Source: Mangrovicoccus sp.
Lineage (GTDB): Bacteria > Pseudomonadota > Alphaproteobacteria > Rhodobacterales > Rhodobacteraceae
Assembly (NCBI GenBank): GCA_025800345.1
Contig: JAOXSB010000078.1
Coordinates: 1 to 57,951, forward strand
DNA length: 57,951 nucleotides
Direction of reading: 5' to 3'
In this document: piece by piece, positions 10,380 to 19,243 of the stretch
Position numbering within the stretch: position 1 is the stretch's first letter
How the letters are laid out: every line of letters starts with the position of its first letter
Notes under the pieces: model-generated
What the model saw: the letters and a program-made list of their open reading frames with translations, nothing else
Told to the model about the DNA's origin: nothing
Database searches by the model: none
Position numbers and translations under genes: made by a program

Positions 10380-11086
10380 CGGGCAATCGGCATACCGAGC
10401 TTGGCCAATGCCTCGAGCGAAAGCTCATCGGCTTGTTTGCCATAGGTTTGAAACCGCGCCAGAACCGCATCCATCTGAGCCTCCGTTAAGATCACCGGAT
10501 CCTCCATTTGCCGGGCGATCACATATTGATGGCAGAGCGCTTCGATCTCGCCTGCCAGCCAAAGCGCTTTGTCCAGGCCCGGGGCGCAGCAAATCATCCC
10601 ATGATTGCCCAGCAAACAGGCCTGGCGATCCTCCAGCGCTGCCATCATCGCCTGGGACAATTCCTGGGTGCCAAACAGCGCATAATCCGCACAGCGCAGG
10701 GTGCTGCCCCCGGCCACAGCGATCATGTAATGAAAGGGCGGAATATCCTGGCGCAGACAGGACAGCGCCGTGGCATGGGTGGAATGGGTGTGGATCACCG
10801 CCCCTGCCTCGGGCCGCGCGCGGTAAAGATCATGGTGCATCCGCCATTCCGACGAGGGCAGGAAATCCCCGCGATAGCCACCTTCGAGATCCATGAACAC
10901 GATCTGATCAGGGCGCATCGCCTCATAGGCCAGCCCCGAAGGGGTGATCAAAAACCCGCCATCGCAGCGCGCGCTAACATTGCCTGAACTGCCCTGATTG
11001 ATCCCCAGCGCATTCATTTTCAAACAGGTTTCGATCACTGCTTGGCGCAATAGCAGATCATCGGGCGCGGCAAGGGCAAGGCTCAT
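10376..11086 (-). CDS. Class II aldolase, FucA/Ald2-like (5-methylthioribulose-1-phosphate aldolase candidate)
   Basis: The 236-aa zinc aldolase has FucA-like features throughout: GNVSARCDGGFLITPSG, the catalytic Glu in SSEWRMHHDLY, zinc histidines in VIHTHSTHATALS, and GNHGMI. Overall it looks closer to L-fuculose-phosphate aldolase than to MtnB dehydratase. It is divergent from mtnA with a 166-base shared upstream region. In the DHAP shunt, MtnA converts 5-methylthioribose-1-phosphate to the ribulose form and a class II aldolase (Ald2) cleaves it to DHAP and methylthioacetaldehyde. That function is inferred from this pairing; fuculose-phosphate cleavage remains possible. Confidence 0.82.
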   Translation of the reverse strand: MSLALAAPDDLLLRQAVIETCLKMNALGINQGSSGNVSARCDGGFLITPSGLAYEAMRPDQIVFMDLEGGYRGDFLPSSEWRMHHDLYRARPEAGAVIHTHSTHATALSCLRQDIPPFHYMIAVAGGSTLRCADYALFGTQELSQAMMAALEDRQACLLGNHGMICCAPGLDKALWLAGEIEALCHQYVIARQMEDPVILTEAQMDAVLARFQTYGKQADELSLEALAKLGMPIAR

Positions 11087-11252
11087 GGGGCGGGCTCCAA
11101 AGAGATAGCGCCTCAGCCATAGGCTGCGAACAGGCCAAGTGCCAGAGACAAGCGGCGCTTTGCGTCACAGCCCCGCCCGCGATGCTTGCACTTGGGCCGG
11201 GGATGATGCTCAAAGCTACCCCATGTAGATTGCGGCCCAAAGGACATGCGCC

Positions 11253-12347
11253 ATGAAAATCGACGGCACCGCCTATCGCACCATTTGGCTGGCCCCCGAT
11301 GGGCGGCAGGTTCAAGTGATTGACCAAACCAAGCTGCCTTTCGTGTTTGAGACGCTCACCTTGGACACTCTGGAAGATGCGGCCCAAGCGATTGAAACCA
11401 TGGTGGTGCGCGGCGCGCCGCTGATCGGGGCGACAGCAGCTTATGGGATGGGTCTGGCCATGGCGGCAGATCCCTCGGACGCGGCGCTAGAGGCCGCTTA
11501 TACGCGGCTCATGGCCACGCGCCCCACAGCGGTCAATTTGCGTTGGGCATTGGATGATTTGCGGGCGCTGCTGACACCGCTTGCACCCGAGGCCCGGCGT
11601 GCCGCCGCCTATGCCCGCGCTGGCGAGATTTGCGATGATGATGTGGAAATCTGCGCCAGCATTGGCCGCCACGGGCTGGCGCTGATCCGCGAGATCGCCG
11701 CGAAGAAAGCCCCGGGCGAGCCGGTCAATGTGCTGACCCATTGCAATGCGGGTTGGCTTGCCACCGTGGATTGGGGCACCGCCACCGCCCCGGTCTATAT
11801 GGCCCATGATGAAGGCATCCATGTGCATGTCTGGGTGGATGAAACCCGCCCGCGCAATCAAGGCGCGGCGCTCACCGCCTATGAGCTGGGCCATCACGGG
11901 GTGCCTCATACAGTCATCCCCGACAATACTGGCGGGCATTTGATGCAACATGGCCAGGTGGATCTGGTGATCACCGGCACCGATCGCACCACCGCCACCG
12001 GCGATGTCTGCAACAAGATCGGCACCTATCTCAAAGCGCTGGCCGCTAAAGATAACGGCGTGCCTTTCTATGTGGCCCTGCCCTCGCCCACCATTGATTT
12101 CACTTTGTCAGACGGGGTGGCCGAGATCCCGATTGAACAGCGCGCGAGCCGTGAGGTGTCCCATATGACCGGGGTGAGCGAGAGCGGCGAGGTGGTCACT
12201 GTGGATATCGTCGCCGCGGGCTCTGCGGTGGCCAATTACGCCTTTGATGTGACCCCTGCGAGGCTGGTCACCGGGTTGATCACCGAAGCGGGCATTTGTC
12301 CGGCCAGCCGCGAAGGCATCGCTGCTTTGTTCCCTGACCGGATCTAG
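11253..12347 (+). CDS. mtnA: S-methyl-5-thioribose-1-phosphate isomerase
   Basis: The 364-aa protein belongs to the eIF2B/MtnA isomerase family and converts 5-methylthioribose-1-phosphate to 5-methylthioribulose-1-phosphate. Family motifs visible are [16 protein letters not shown] (about residues 50-65), [16 protein letters not shown] with the catalytic Cys, [17 protein letters not shown], and [16 protein letters not shown] with the catalytic Asp. Length is normal. It lies divergent from an Ald2-like aldolase and upstream of the spermidine operon. No mtnP/mtnK or mtnB/C/D gene is nearby, so the upstream phosphorylase must be elsewhere. Confidence 0.95.
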   Translation: MKIDGTAYRTIWLAPDGRQVQVIDQTKLPFVFETLTLDTLEDAAQAIETMVVRGAPLIGATAAYGMGLAMAADPSDAALEAAYTRLMATRPTAVNLRWALDDLRALLTPLAPEARRAAAYARAGEICDDDVEICASIGRHGLALIREIAAKKAPGEPVNVLTHCNAGWLATVDWGTATAPVYMAHDEGIHVHVWVDETRPRNQGAALTAYELGHHGVPHTVIPDNTGGHLMQHGQVDLVITGTDRTTATGDVCNKIGTYLKALAAKDNGVPFYVALPSPTIDFTLSDGVAEIPIEQRASREVSHMTGVSESGEVVTVDIVAAGSAVANYAFDVTPARLVTGLITEAGICPASREGIAALFPDRI

Positions 12348-12382
12348 GCGCATGCCCCTACGCGCTTCAAAATTGCTTTGAG

Positions 12383-12465
12383 TTCGTGAATTTTTGTTGC
12401 CCGGCCCCAGGTGCTTATGCCAATGGGCGGCCATGGCCGGGCTCCGGTCGCAAGTGATTCACGAA
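12383..12465 (+). promoter_or_regulatory. Nested-hairpin leader before speA (candidate cis-regulatory RNA)
   Basis: Two nested inverted repeats occupy the gap between mtnA and speA. The outer 9-bp stem is TTCGTGAAT (12383-12391) with ATTCACGAA (12457-12465). The inner 8-bp stem is GCCCGGCC (12399-12406) with GGCCGGGC (12435-12442). The 3' arm of the outer stem ends one base before the speA ribosome site (AGGGG, about 12467-12471). There is no U-tract, so it does not look like a plain terminator. Regulation of translation is an inference. Confidence 0.5.
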
Positions 12466-12477
12466 TAGGGGCAGGCC

Positions 12478-14409
12478 ATGGCGCATCACCAAAAAGACAC
12501 GGGCGCGATCCCTTCCGAAGTGCCCAGCCCAGCTGAGGCTTCGGCCACGCTTTATGGGCTTGATCGCTGGGGCCAGGGACATTTTTCCATCAATGAGGCG
12601 GGCGATCTGTGCTTGCACAACCCGCTGCGCGAAGACGGGCCTGCCATCAGCCTGCCCCAGATCACCAAGGATCTGTTGGAGCAGGGCATTCACGCGCCGC
12701 TGCTGCTGCGGGTGACCGATTTTCTGGAATATGAAATCGCCCGGGTGAATGAAGGCTTTGCCGAGGCCATGGCCCGCAATGACTATCGCGGCAGCTATCG
12801 CGGCGCCTTCCCCATCAAGGTCAATCAACAGGCCCAGGTGGTGGACCGGATTTTGGAATGCGGGCGCAAATATAATTACGGGCTGGAGGCAGGATCCAAG
12901 CCGGAATTGGTGATTGCCCTGGCCCATAGCCTGCCCAAAGAAGCTTTGATCGTCTGCAATGGGGTGAAGGATTACGAATTCATCCGCCTGGCAACCCTGG
13001 CCCGCAAGCTCGATTTCAACACGATTATTGTGCTGGAAAGCCCGCGCGAAGTGGACACGGTGATTGAGGTCGCCCGCGAGCTTGACGTGGAACCCATGCT
13101 GGGTGTGCGGGTCAAGCTGACCCAAAAGATCGGCGGCAATTGGTCGGAAAGCTCGGGCGACCGCTCTACCTTTGGCATGAATACCGATCAGCTTGTGGCG
13201 GTGATCGACAAGCTGCGCGATCACGGGTTGCTACACTGCCTGCGCTTGCAACACTCGCATCTGGGCAGCCAAGTCCCCGATGTGAATGATGTGCGCCGCG
13301 CCGTCACCGAGGCCTGCCGCTATTTCGTGGAACTAACCCGCGAAGGCGCTCCCCTGACCCATCTGGATCTGGGCGGCGGTCTGGGCGTGGATTACACCGG
13401 CGAGCGCAAAGCGGTGGAAAACTCCATCAATTACACGGTGGAGGAATATGCCAGCAATGTGGTGGAAACCGTCACCTATGCCATGGATGAGGCGGACATA
13501 GACCATCCAGTTCTGGTCACCGAAAGCGGCCGGGCCGTGGTGGCGACCTCATCGCTGCTGATCTTCAACGTGTTGGAAGCCACGCTTTATGATGCGCCCT
13601 CGGCCCCTCCAGCCGAAGAAGGCGATCACCATCTGATGAGCGATTTGCTAGCGGTTGGATCTTATGTAACCGCGGCGCGGCTGCAAGAATGCTGGAATGA
13701 TGCGAGCTATTATCGCAATGAGCTGCGCGCCCTATTTCGCCGGGGCACCATTGATCTGCGCCAGATGGCGCGGGCCGAACGGGTCTATCTGCATGTGATG
13801 GCGAAAATCCGGGCTTTGGCCGCACGGCAGGAAGACACCTCGGATATTGACGAAGAATTGGCCAAAATGGCCGATATCTATCACTGCAATTTCTCGCTCT
13901 TCCAATCCTTGCCCGATGTTTGGGCCATTGATCAGATCCACCCGATCATGCCGTTGCAACGGCTGGGCGAGCCACCATCGCGCCGGGCGATCTTGGCCGA
14001 TATCACCTGCGATAGCGATGGTAAGATTGACCGCTTTATCCTAGGCGACGGGGTGTCGCCCTCGCTGCCAGTGCATGCGCTAGGAGAGGTAGATCCCTAT
14101 TATCTAGGCGTGTTCTTTGTGGGCGCTTACCAAGAAACCTTGGGCGATCTGCACAATCTTTTCGGGGACACCAATGTGGCCACGATCCAATTGCGCGGCG
14201 ATGGCGGGTTCGATCTGCTCCATGAGCAAGAGGGCGACACGATCTCGGAAGTGCTCGATTATGTGGAGTATGATCCCGAGGCCTGTATCAAAGCCTTCCG
14301 CAGCCTGGTGGATGGGGCGATCTCGGCCGGACAGATCAAACGCACGGACCGCCAGCTATTGATGCGCGCCTATCGCGACAGCATCAGCGGCTATACATAT
14401 TATGAATGA
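12478..14409 (+). CDS. speA: Biosynthetic arginine decarboxylase
   Basis: The 643-aa fold-III PLP enzyme decarboxylates arginine to agmatine, the first step of the operon. PLP-lysine motif FPIKVNQ is present (K114), with LQHSHLGSQ and the phosphate-binding DLGGGLGVDYTG around residues 300. The C-terminal ADC-specific region (VWAIDQIHPIMPLQRL, and ILADITCDSDGKIDRF with the active-site Cys) is complete. Length matches the long SpeA family. Its stop overlaps a possible downstream ATG (ATGA at 14406-14409). With agmatinase encoded three genes later it supplies putrescine. Confidence 0.95.
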   Translation: MAHHQKDTGAIPSEVPSPAEASATLYGLDRWGQGHFSINEAGDLCLHNPLREDGPAISLPQITKDLLEQGIHAPLLLRVTDFLEYEIARVNEGFAEAMARNDYRGSYRGAFPIKVNQQAQVVDRILECGRKYNYGLEAGSKPELVIALAHSLPKEALIVCNGVKDYEFIRLATLARKLDFNTIIVLESPREVDTVIEVARELDVEPMLGVRVKLTQKIGGNWSESSGDRSTFGMNTDQLVAVIDKLRDHGLLHCLRLQHSHLGSQVPDVNDVRRAVTEACRYFVELTREGAPLTHLDLGGGLGVDYTGERKAVENSINYTVEEYASNVVETVTYAMDEADIDHPVLVTESGRAVVATSSLLIFNVLEATLYDAPSAPPAEEGDHHLMSDLLAVGSYVTAARLQECWNDASYYRNELRALFRRGTIDLRQMARAERVYLHVMAKIRALAARQEDTSDIDEELAKMADIYHCNFSLFQSLPDVWAIDQIHPIMPLQRLGEPPSRRAILADITCDSDGKIDRFILGDGVSPSLPVHALGEVDPYYLGVFFVGAYQETLGDLHNLFGDTNVATIQLRGDGGFDLLHEQEGDTISEVLDYVEYDPEACIKAFRSLVDGAISAGQIKRTDRQLLMRAYRDSISGYTYYE

Positions 14410-14432
14410 GCCTGACAAAGGGGAACGGGATT

Positions 14433-15644
14433 ATGGGTAAGGTTCTGGTGGTGGGCGCGGGCGGCGTCAGCTCGGCAGCGGTGCATAAAATGGCCATGAA
14501 TGCCGAGGTTTTCACGGAAATCACCCTGGCTTCGCGGCGTAAGTTTAAATGCGACGAGATCGCCGCATCGGTGAAAACCCGCACTGGGATCGAGATCGCC
14601 ACCGCCGAGCTGGACGCTATGGATGTGGCTGCCACCGTGGCCCTGATCCGGCAGACCGGGGCCGAGCTTTTGGTGAACCTGGCCCTGCCCTATCAAGATT
14701 TGGTGCTTATGGATGCGTGCCTCGAAGCAGGCTGCCATTATCTGGACACCGCCAATTACGAGCCCGAAGATAATGCCAAGTTTGAATATCACTGGCAATG
14801 GGCCTATCAGGACAAGTTCCGCGAGGCCGGTCTAACGGCCATTCTTGGCTCGGGCTTTGATCCCGGCGTGACCAGTGTTTTTGCCACGTGGCTGCGCAAG
14901 CACAAGCTCGATGGCATTCGCCAGATCGACATTCTCGATTGCAATGGTGGCGATAATGGCCAAAGCTTTGCCACCAATTTCAACCCCGAGATCAACCTGC
15001 GCGAAGTGCTGGCCGATGCCCGCCATTGGGAACAGGGCGATTGGCAAGTGACCCCGGCCATGACCCATAACGTGGCCTTTGATTTCCCCGGCGTCGGGGA
15101 AAAGAACATGTATCTGATGTATCACGAGGAATTGGAAAGCCTGTCGACCCATTTCCCCGAGATCGAGCGCGCCCGGTTCTGGATGACTTTTGGCGATGCT
15201 TATATCACCCATGCCAAAGTGCTGCAGAATGTGGGCATGACCCGGATCGACCCGGTGATGCATAACGGTCAGGAAATCATCCCGATCCAGTTTCTGAAAA
15301 CCCTGCTGCCCGATCCCGGTGATCTGGGCGCGCTGACCAAGGGTAAGACCTGTATCGGCGATATCGCCACCGGCCCGGCCAAAGACGGCTCGGGCGAGAA
15401 GACCTATTACATCTATAATATCTGCGATCACGAGGTCTGCTATGCCGAGGTGGGCAGCCAAGCGGTGAGCTATACCACTGGCGTGCCTGCTATGATCGGC
15501 GCTTCCATGGTGCTCAAAGGGCTCTGGCGCGAGGCGGGCGTTTGGAACATGGAGCAGCTTGATCCAGATCCCTTCATGGAGATGCTCAACACCCAAGGCC
15601 TGCCCTGGGAAGTGCATGAGCTTTCCGGCCCGGTGGAGTTCTGA
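14433..15644 (+). CDS. Carboxynorspermidine/carboxyspermidine dehydrogenase (saccharopine dehydrogenase family)
   Basis: The 403-aa NADPH-dependent enzyme condenses putrescine (or diaminopropane) with aspartate semialdehyde to give carboxyspermidine (or carboxynorspermidine). It starts with a Rossmann motif (KVLVVGAGGVSSAAVHK) and contains the CANSDH-typical LGSGFDPGVTSVFA and LDCNGGDNGQSFATNFNPEINLRE segments. I chose the ATG at 14433 because it places the Rossmann strand at the N-terminus as in the family; the ATG at 14406 overlaps the speA stop and would add nine residues. The neighbouring decarboxylase NspC and agmatinase fix the pathway assignment. Confidence 0.92.
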   Translation: MGKVLVVGAGGVSSAAVHKMAMNAEVFTEITLASRRKFKCDEIAASVKTRTGIEIATAELDAMDVAATVALIRQTGAELLVNLALPYQDLVLMDACLEAGCHYLDTANYEPEDNAKFEYHWQWAYQDKFREAGLTAILGSGFDPGVTSVFATWLRKHKLDGIRQIDILDCNGGDNGQSFATNFNPEINLREVLADARHWEQGDWQVTPAMTHNVAFDFPGVGEKNMYLMYHEELESLSTHFPEIERARFWMTFGDAYITHAKVLQNVGMTRIDPVMHNGQEIIPIQFLKTLLPDPGDLGALTKGKTCIGDIATGPAKDGSGEKTYYIYNICDHEVCYAEVGSQAVSYTTGVPAMIGASMVLKGLWREAGVWNMEQLDPDPFMEMLNTQGLPWEVHELSGPVEF

Positions 15645-15647
15645 TCC

Positions 15648-16826
15648 ATGACCGCCCCAATGATGGCGACCCAGGCAGGTGATCCTGCGGCGTTTCGCGA
15701 TTTCGATCTGCATCGCGTGCCCAGCCCCTGTTTCGTGGTCGATGAGATCGCGGTGGAACGCAATCTGGCCATGCTGCGCGATGTGGCGGATCTGTCCGGC
15801 GCACGCATCATGGCCGCGCTGAAAGCGTTTTCCATGTTCTCCCTGGGGCCATTGGTGGGGCGGTATCTTTCAGGCACTTGCGCCTCGGGCCTTTATGAGG
15901 CCCGGCTCGCACGCGAGGAATATCCCGGCGAAGTGGCCACATTCTGCGCCGCCTATAAGGACAGCGAATTTGACGAAACCCTGTCCTATTCAGATCATGT
16001 GATTTTCAATTCCGTGGCCCAGAAAAACCGCTTTCTGCCCCGGATTAAGGCCAGCGGGCGCGAGATCAGCGTTGGCCTGAGGATCAATCCAGAACATTCC
16101 GAAGGCGATGTGCCGCGCTATGATCCTGCCGCGCCCCATTCGCGCCTGGGTGTGCCGCTTTCGCAATTGCGCCCCGAGGATTTGGCCGGTGTGGACGGGC
16201 TGCATATGCACACGCTCTGCGAGCAGGATTTCGATCCGCTAGAGCGCACTTGGATGGCCATTCGCGAACGTATCGCGCCGCTGATCTCTGGGCTTAGCTG
16301 GCTCAATCTGGGCGGCGGGCATCACATCACCCGCGAAGATTACCAACGGGACGCTTTGGTGGTGTTTCTGCGCACTCTGCGCTCTGAGACCGGCTTGCAG
16401 ATCTATTTGGAACCGGGCGAAGCCGTGGCCCTGAATGCGGGGATCTTGGTGGGCGAGGTGCTCGACACCGCCCATAATGGCATGGATCTGGCCATCACCG
16501 ATATATCCGCCACCTGCCATATGCCCGATGTGATCGAAGCCCCCTATCGCCCGGCGCTGCTGGGCGAAGCAACCAAGGGGCCGCTTTACCGCCTTGGCGG
16601 GGCCTCATGCCTGGCCGGCGATGTGATCGGAGATTACCGCTTTGCCGCGCCTCTGGCGGTGGGGGATCGCTTCGCCTTTCTCGATCAGGCCCATTACTCC
16701 ATGGTTAAAACAAACAGTTTTAACGGAGTTCCTTTGCCATCGATCGCTCTTTGGAACAGCGAAACCGATGATTTAAGGATTTTGCGCCAATTTGGCTATG
16801 ATGATTTCAAAGGCCGACTCTCATGA
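15648..16826 (+). CDS. nspC: Carboxynorspermidine/carboxyspermidine decarboxylase
   Basis: The 392-aa fold-III PLP decarboxylase removes CO2 from carboxyspermidine to yield spermidine. The PLP lysine K59 lies in MAALKAFSM. HMHTLCEQDFDPLERT, the phosphate-binding LNLGGGHHITREDY, YLEPGEAV, and the GGASCLAGDVIGDY active-site Cys region are all present, as in CANSDC. It begins three bases after the dehydrogenase stop and overlaps speB by four bases, so the genes are probably translationally coupled. Confidence 0.95.
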   Translation: MTAPMMATQAGDPAAFRDFDLHRVPSPCFVVDEIAVERNLAMLRDVADLSGARIMAALKAFSMFSLGPLVGRYLSGTCASGLYEARLAREEYPGEVATFCAAYKDSEFDETLSYSDHVIFNSVAQKNRFLPRIKASGREISVGLRINPEHSEGDVPRYDPAAPHSRLGVPLSQLRPEDLAGVDGLHMHTLCEQDFDPLERTWMAIRERIAPLISGLSWLNLGGGHHITREDYQRDALVVFLRTLRSETGLQIYLEPGEAVALNAGILVGEVLDTAHNGMDLAITDISATCHMPDVIEAPYRPALLGEATKGPLYRLGGASCLAGDVIGDYRFAAPLAVGDRFAFLDQAHYSMVKTNSFNGVPLPSIALWNSETDDLRILRQFGYDDFKGRLS

Positions 16827-17671
16827 CCCCATTTCTCGATAGCGAACTCAGCGAAGAAGAACGCGCCGAAAGCGCCCATTTCCGGGTGATCCCCGTCCCG
16901 TTGGAGCGTACGGTGTCCGCCGGTTCCGGCACGGCCGCCGGGCCAAAGGCGATCTTAGACGCCTCGACCGAGCTTGAACGCCTCACCGCCGGACGCGAGC
17001 CTTGCGCCCAAGGGATCTTCACCGAAGAGCCCGTGGATGTGAATTGTAGCCTGCCCGATGTGATGGCCCGGATCGCGGCGCGCACCTCTGCTGCGGTGCT
17101 TGATGGTGCGATCCCTGTGACCTTGGGCGGAGAGCATTCCTTGAGCTTTGGCGCAGTGATGGGCGTTGCAGATGCCCTGGGCGATCATCGGCTGGGCGTG
17201 ATCCAGATCGATGCCCATGCGGATCTGCGCAAAGATTATCAGGGCGAAAAACACTCCCATGCCTCGGTCATGCATCTTCTGACCCAGCAAGGCATTGCCC
17301 TGGCCCAGTTTGGCGTGCGCGCCATGAGCGAGGAAGAAGAGCAGGCCAGATCCGAAAATGGCGTGTTCTACCGCGATGGCGAAGACCTGGTGATCAGCGG
17401 CGCTATGAGCATCGAATTGCCCGAAGATTTTCCCAAAACCGTCTATGTTAGCTTTGATGTGGACGGGCTCGACCCGTCGATCATGCCCGCAACCGGTACG
17501 CCGGTGCCTGGGGGCCTGGGCTATTACCAAGCGCTAAGCTTGGTGGAACATGCCCTGAAAGGCCGCCGCTGTGTGGGCATTGATGTGGTGGAACTGGCCC
17601 CAAATGGCAGCTTTGCGTGGGATTTCACCGCCGCGCAGCTCACCTACCGGCTGATGTCCATGGCCATGTGA
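16823..17671 (+). CDS. speB: Agmatinase (ureohydrolase family)
   Basis: The 282-aa binuclear-manganese hydrolase converts agmatine to putrescine and urea. All metal ligands are visible: H105 in GGEHS, D130/H132/D134 in DAHADLR, and D212/D214 in SFDVDGLDP. Length is typical of SpeB. The ATG overlaps the nspC stop (ATGA). Because SpeA makes agmatine in the same operon, agmatine is the likeliest substrate; related guanidino compounds cannot be excluded. Hairpins follow the stop. Confidence 0.94.
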   Translation: MTPFLDSELSEEERAESAHFRVIPVPLERTVSAGSGTAAGPKAILDASTELERLTAGREPCAQGIFTEEPVDVNCSLPDVMARIAARTSAAVLDGAIPVTLGGEHSLSFGAVMGVADALGDHRLGVIQIDAHADLRKDYQGEKHSHASVMHLLTQQGIALAQFGVRAMSEEEEQARSENGVFYRDGEDLVISGAMSIELPEDFPKTVYVSFDVDGLDPSIMPATGTPVPGGLGYYQALSLVEHALKGRRCVGIDVVELAPNGSFAWDFTAAQLTYRLMSMAM

Positions 17672-17715
17672 TCCCCTATGGGATCACGATGCCCTGCCCG
17701 CTAAGCACGGGCAGG
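17668..17715. terminator. Two hairpins between converging speB and fghA
   Basis: GTGATCCC-CTAT-GGGATCAC (17668-17687, overlapping the speB stop) is followed by CCTGCCCG-7nt-CGGGCAGG (17693-17715). Both stems are perfect. Neither has a T tract, so termination is inferred from position between converging genes. Confidence 0.5.
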
Positions 17716-17729
17716 AAAGCGATAGCCGA

Positions 17730-18563
17730 TCACGCCTGTTCCAGCGCTTTGGCGTGAAACCCCAGATGCTCTTCCATGAAGCTGGCCACAAAGAAATAGC
17801 TGTGATCATAGCCCTTTTGCATGCGGAACGCGCCGTCTTGACGCCGCGCCGCCATGGCCTGGGCCAAAGCTTCGGGTTTGAGCAAATCAAGGAACTGATC
17901 ATCGCTGCCTTGATCAATCAGCACCGGGCAATCTAGCCCGCTTTCGCGCATTTGCACGCTTGCATCATGGCGCTGCCAGCTGGTTTGATCCGCGCCCAGA
18001 TAAGCGGAAAGCTGTTTGATCCCCCAATCGCTGGCCGTGGGGTTGGCGATGGGCGCAAAGGCCGAGACACTGGCAAAGCGGCCGGGATTGGCCATGGCCA
18101 GGGTCAGCGCCCCATGCCCGCCCATGGAATGGCCTGTGATCGCCTGACGTTCGGGATCAATGGCGAAATTCGCATCCAAGATCCGCGGCAATTCCTGATC
18201 CAGATAAGACCACATTTTAAAATGCGGCGCCCAAGGGGCCTGGGTCGCATCCACATAAAACCCGGCGCCTTGACCCAAATCATAGGCCCCATCATCCGCC
18301 ACCCCCTCGCCGCGGGGCGAGGTGTCGGGGAAACAAACCGCGATCCCATGGCGCGCCGCAAAAGCCTGCGCCCCGGCTTTGACCATCGCGTTCTCATGGG
18401 TGCAGGTCAAACCCGAGAGATACCACAATACCGGCACCGGAGCCGTTTCTGCCTGAGGCGGCAGGTAGAGCCCAAAGGTCATATCGCAGTCGCAGATGGC
18501 GCTGGCATGGCGATAAACCCCTTGCACGCCGCCGAATGCTTTGTTTTCGCTTAGAGTTTCCAT
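17730..18563 (-). CDS. fghA: S-formylglutathione hydrolase
   Basis: The 277-aa serine esterase hydrolyses S-formylglutathione to formate and glutathione, the last step of glutathione-dependent formaldehyde oxidation. The nucleophile S146 lies in GHSMGGHGAL. The substrate-binding LSGLTCTHENAM region and the C-terminal DHSYFFVASF (catalytic His) are typical of FghA/esterase D. The ATG at 18563 (METLSENKAFGG) gives the standard N-terminus; an in-frame start 23 codons upstream is unlikely. The usual partner dehydrogenase is not adjacent. Confidence 0.95.
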   Translation of the reverse strand: METLSENKAFGGVQGVYRHASAICDCDMTFGLYLPPQAETAPVPVLWYLSGLTCTHENAMVKAGAQAFAARHGIAVCFPDTSPRGEGVADDGAYDLGQGAGFYVDATQAPWAPHFKMWSYLDQELPRILDANFAIDPERQAITGHSMGGHGALTLAMANPGRFASVSAFAPIANPTASDWGIKQLSAYLGADQTSWQRHDASVQMRESGLDCPVLIDQGSDDQFLDLLKPEALAQAMAARRQDGAFRMQKGYDHSYFFVASFMEEHLGFHAKALEQA

Positions 18564-18641
18564 AGCGCAGTCCCTTGATACCCGCGTGAGATCCGATCCG
18601 TCGGGGCTAGCGCGCAAGCCAGGCTGGGACAAGAGCCCAAA

Positions 18642-18983
18642 TCAATGGATCTGCTGCGCGCCCCGGCTTTTGGGATCCTCATAAAACGGCGTCATCTGAG
18701 CCACGATCACCGAGTTTTCTTCAAGCGCGCGGGCCATCAGATCGCGTTCTTCCTCAGGCACCTCATGGCCCTGGGCCAAACGCTCTTGTAAAGTGCCATA
18801 GCCGGTCACATCCAGCGGCGCCAAATCAGCCTGTTTTAGGATGGCCACGGTTTCGCGCACCGCTTCGGCCTCGTCCACGCCCGAGGCATAGATCATCAGC
18901 GCCGCCCCGGTGGCTTTCTCGGGCAGGCCATCTCCGGCCTTACGGCCCACTTCCACCAGCAATGTATAGACTTCTTGTGCCAT
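18642..18983 (-). CDS. Conserved-looking hypothetical cytoplasmic protein
   Basis: The 113-aa acidic protein has no signal peptide or membrane segment. It appears mostly alpha-helical with a central DEAEAVRETVAILKQADLAP segment, and it ends SRGAQQIH. I do not recognise a family. It lies 78 bases upstream of fghA on the same strand and may be co-transcribed with it, but no role in formaldehyde metabolism can be claimed. Coding is supported by composition and by the uninterrupted frame matching neighbours. Confidence 0.75.
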   Translation of the reverse strand: MAQEVYTLLVEVGRKAGDGLPEKATGAALMIYASGVDEAEAVRETVAILKQADLAPLDVTGYGTLQERLAQGHEVPEEERDLMARALEENSVIVAQMTPFYEDPKSRGAQQIH

Positions 18984-19023
18984 AGGCGGGCTCTACCCCC
19001 CTGGCGGGACGCGGTCAATTCAC

Positions 19024-19131
19024 TCAAGGCTGCGCGCAAGGAACACTTGCCGTATCCGGCGCCGCCAGCAGCCCATGATCGAGCCCTAAAGCCAGCAAAA
19101 TCGCCACAGCCAAAACAGCAGATTTCCACAT
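19024..19131 (-). CDS. Small single-helix or secreted peptide (35 aa)
   Basis: An ATG at 19131 opens a 35-codon frame (MWKSAVLAVAILLALGLDHG at the start, ending VPCAQP). It has one hydrophobic helix or signal peptide, and an AGGGGG ribosome-like site lies about 8 bases upstream. It sits between dapD and the 113-aa gene on the same strand. The product could be a tiny membrane protein; function is unknown. Confidence 0.4.
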   Translation of the reverse strand: MWKSAVLAVAILLALGLDHGLLAAPDTASVPCAQP

Positions 19132-19243
19132 CACAGCATCCCCCTATTCACGTCGATGCTGTTCAAACGCGCCGCGAGGGAATTTCCGTCGCGGCAGCGC
19201 TTCCTTCTTTCAGGGGCGGTTTTGCCCCCCGCCCCCTGCGCGT

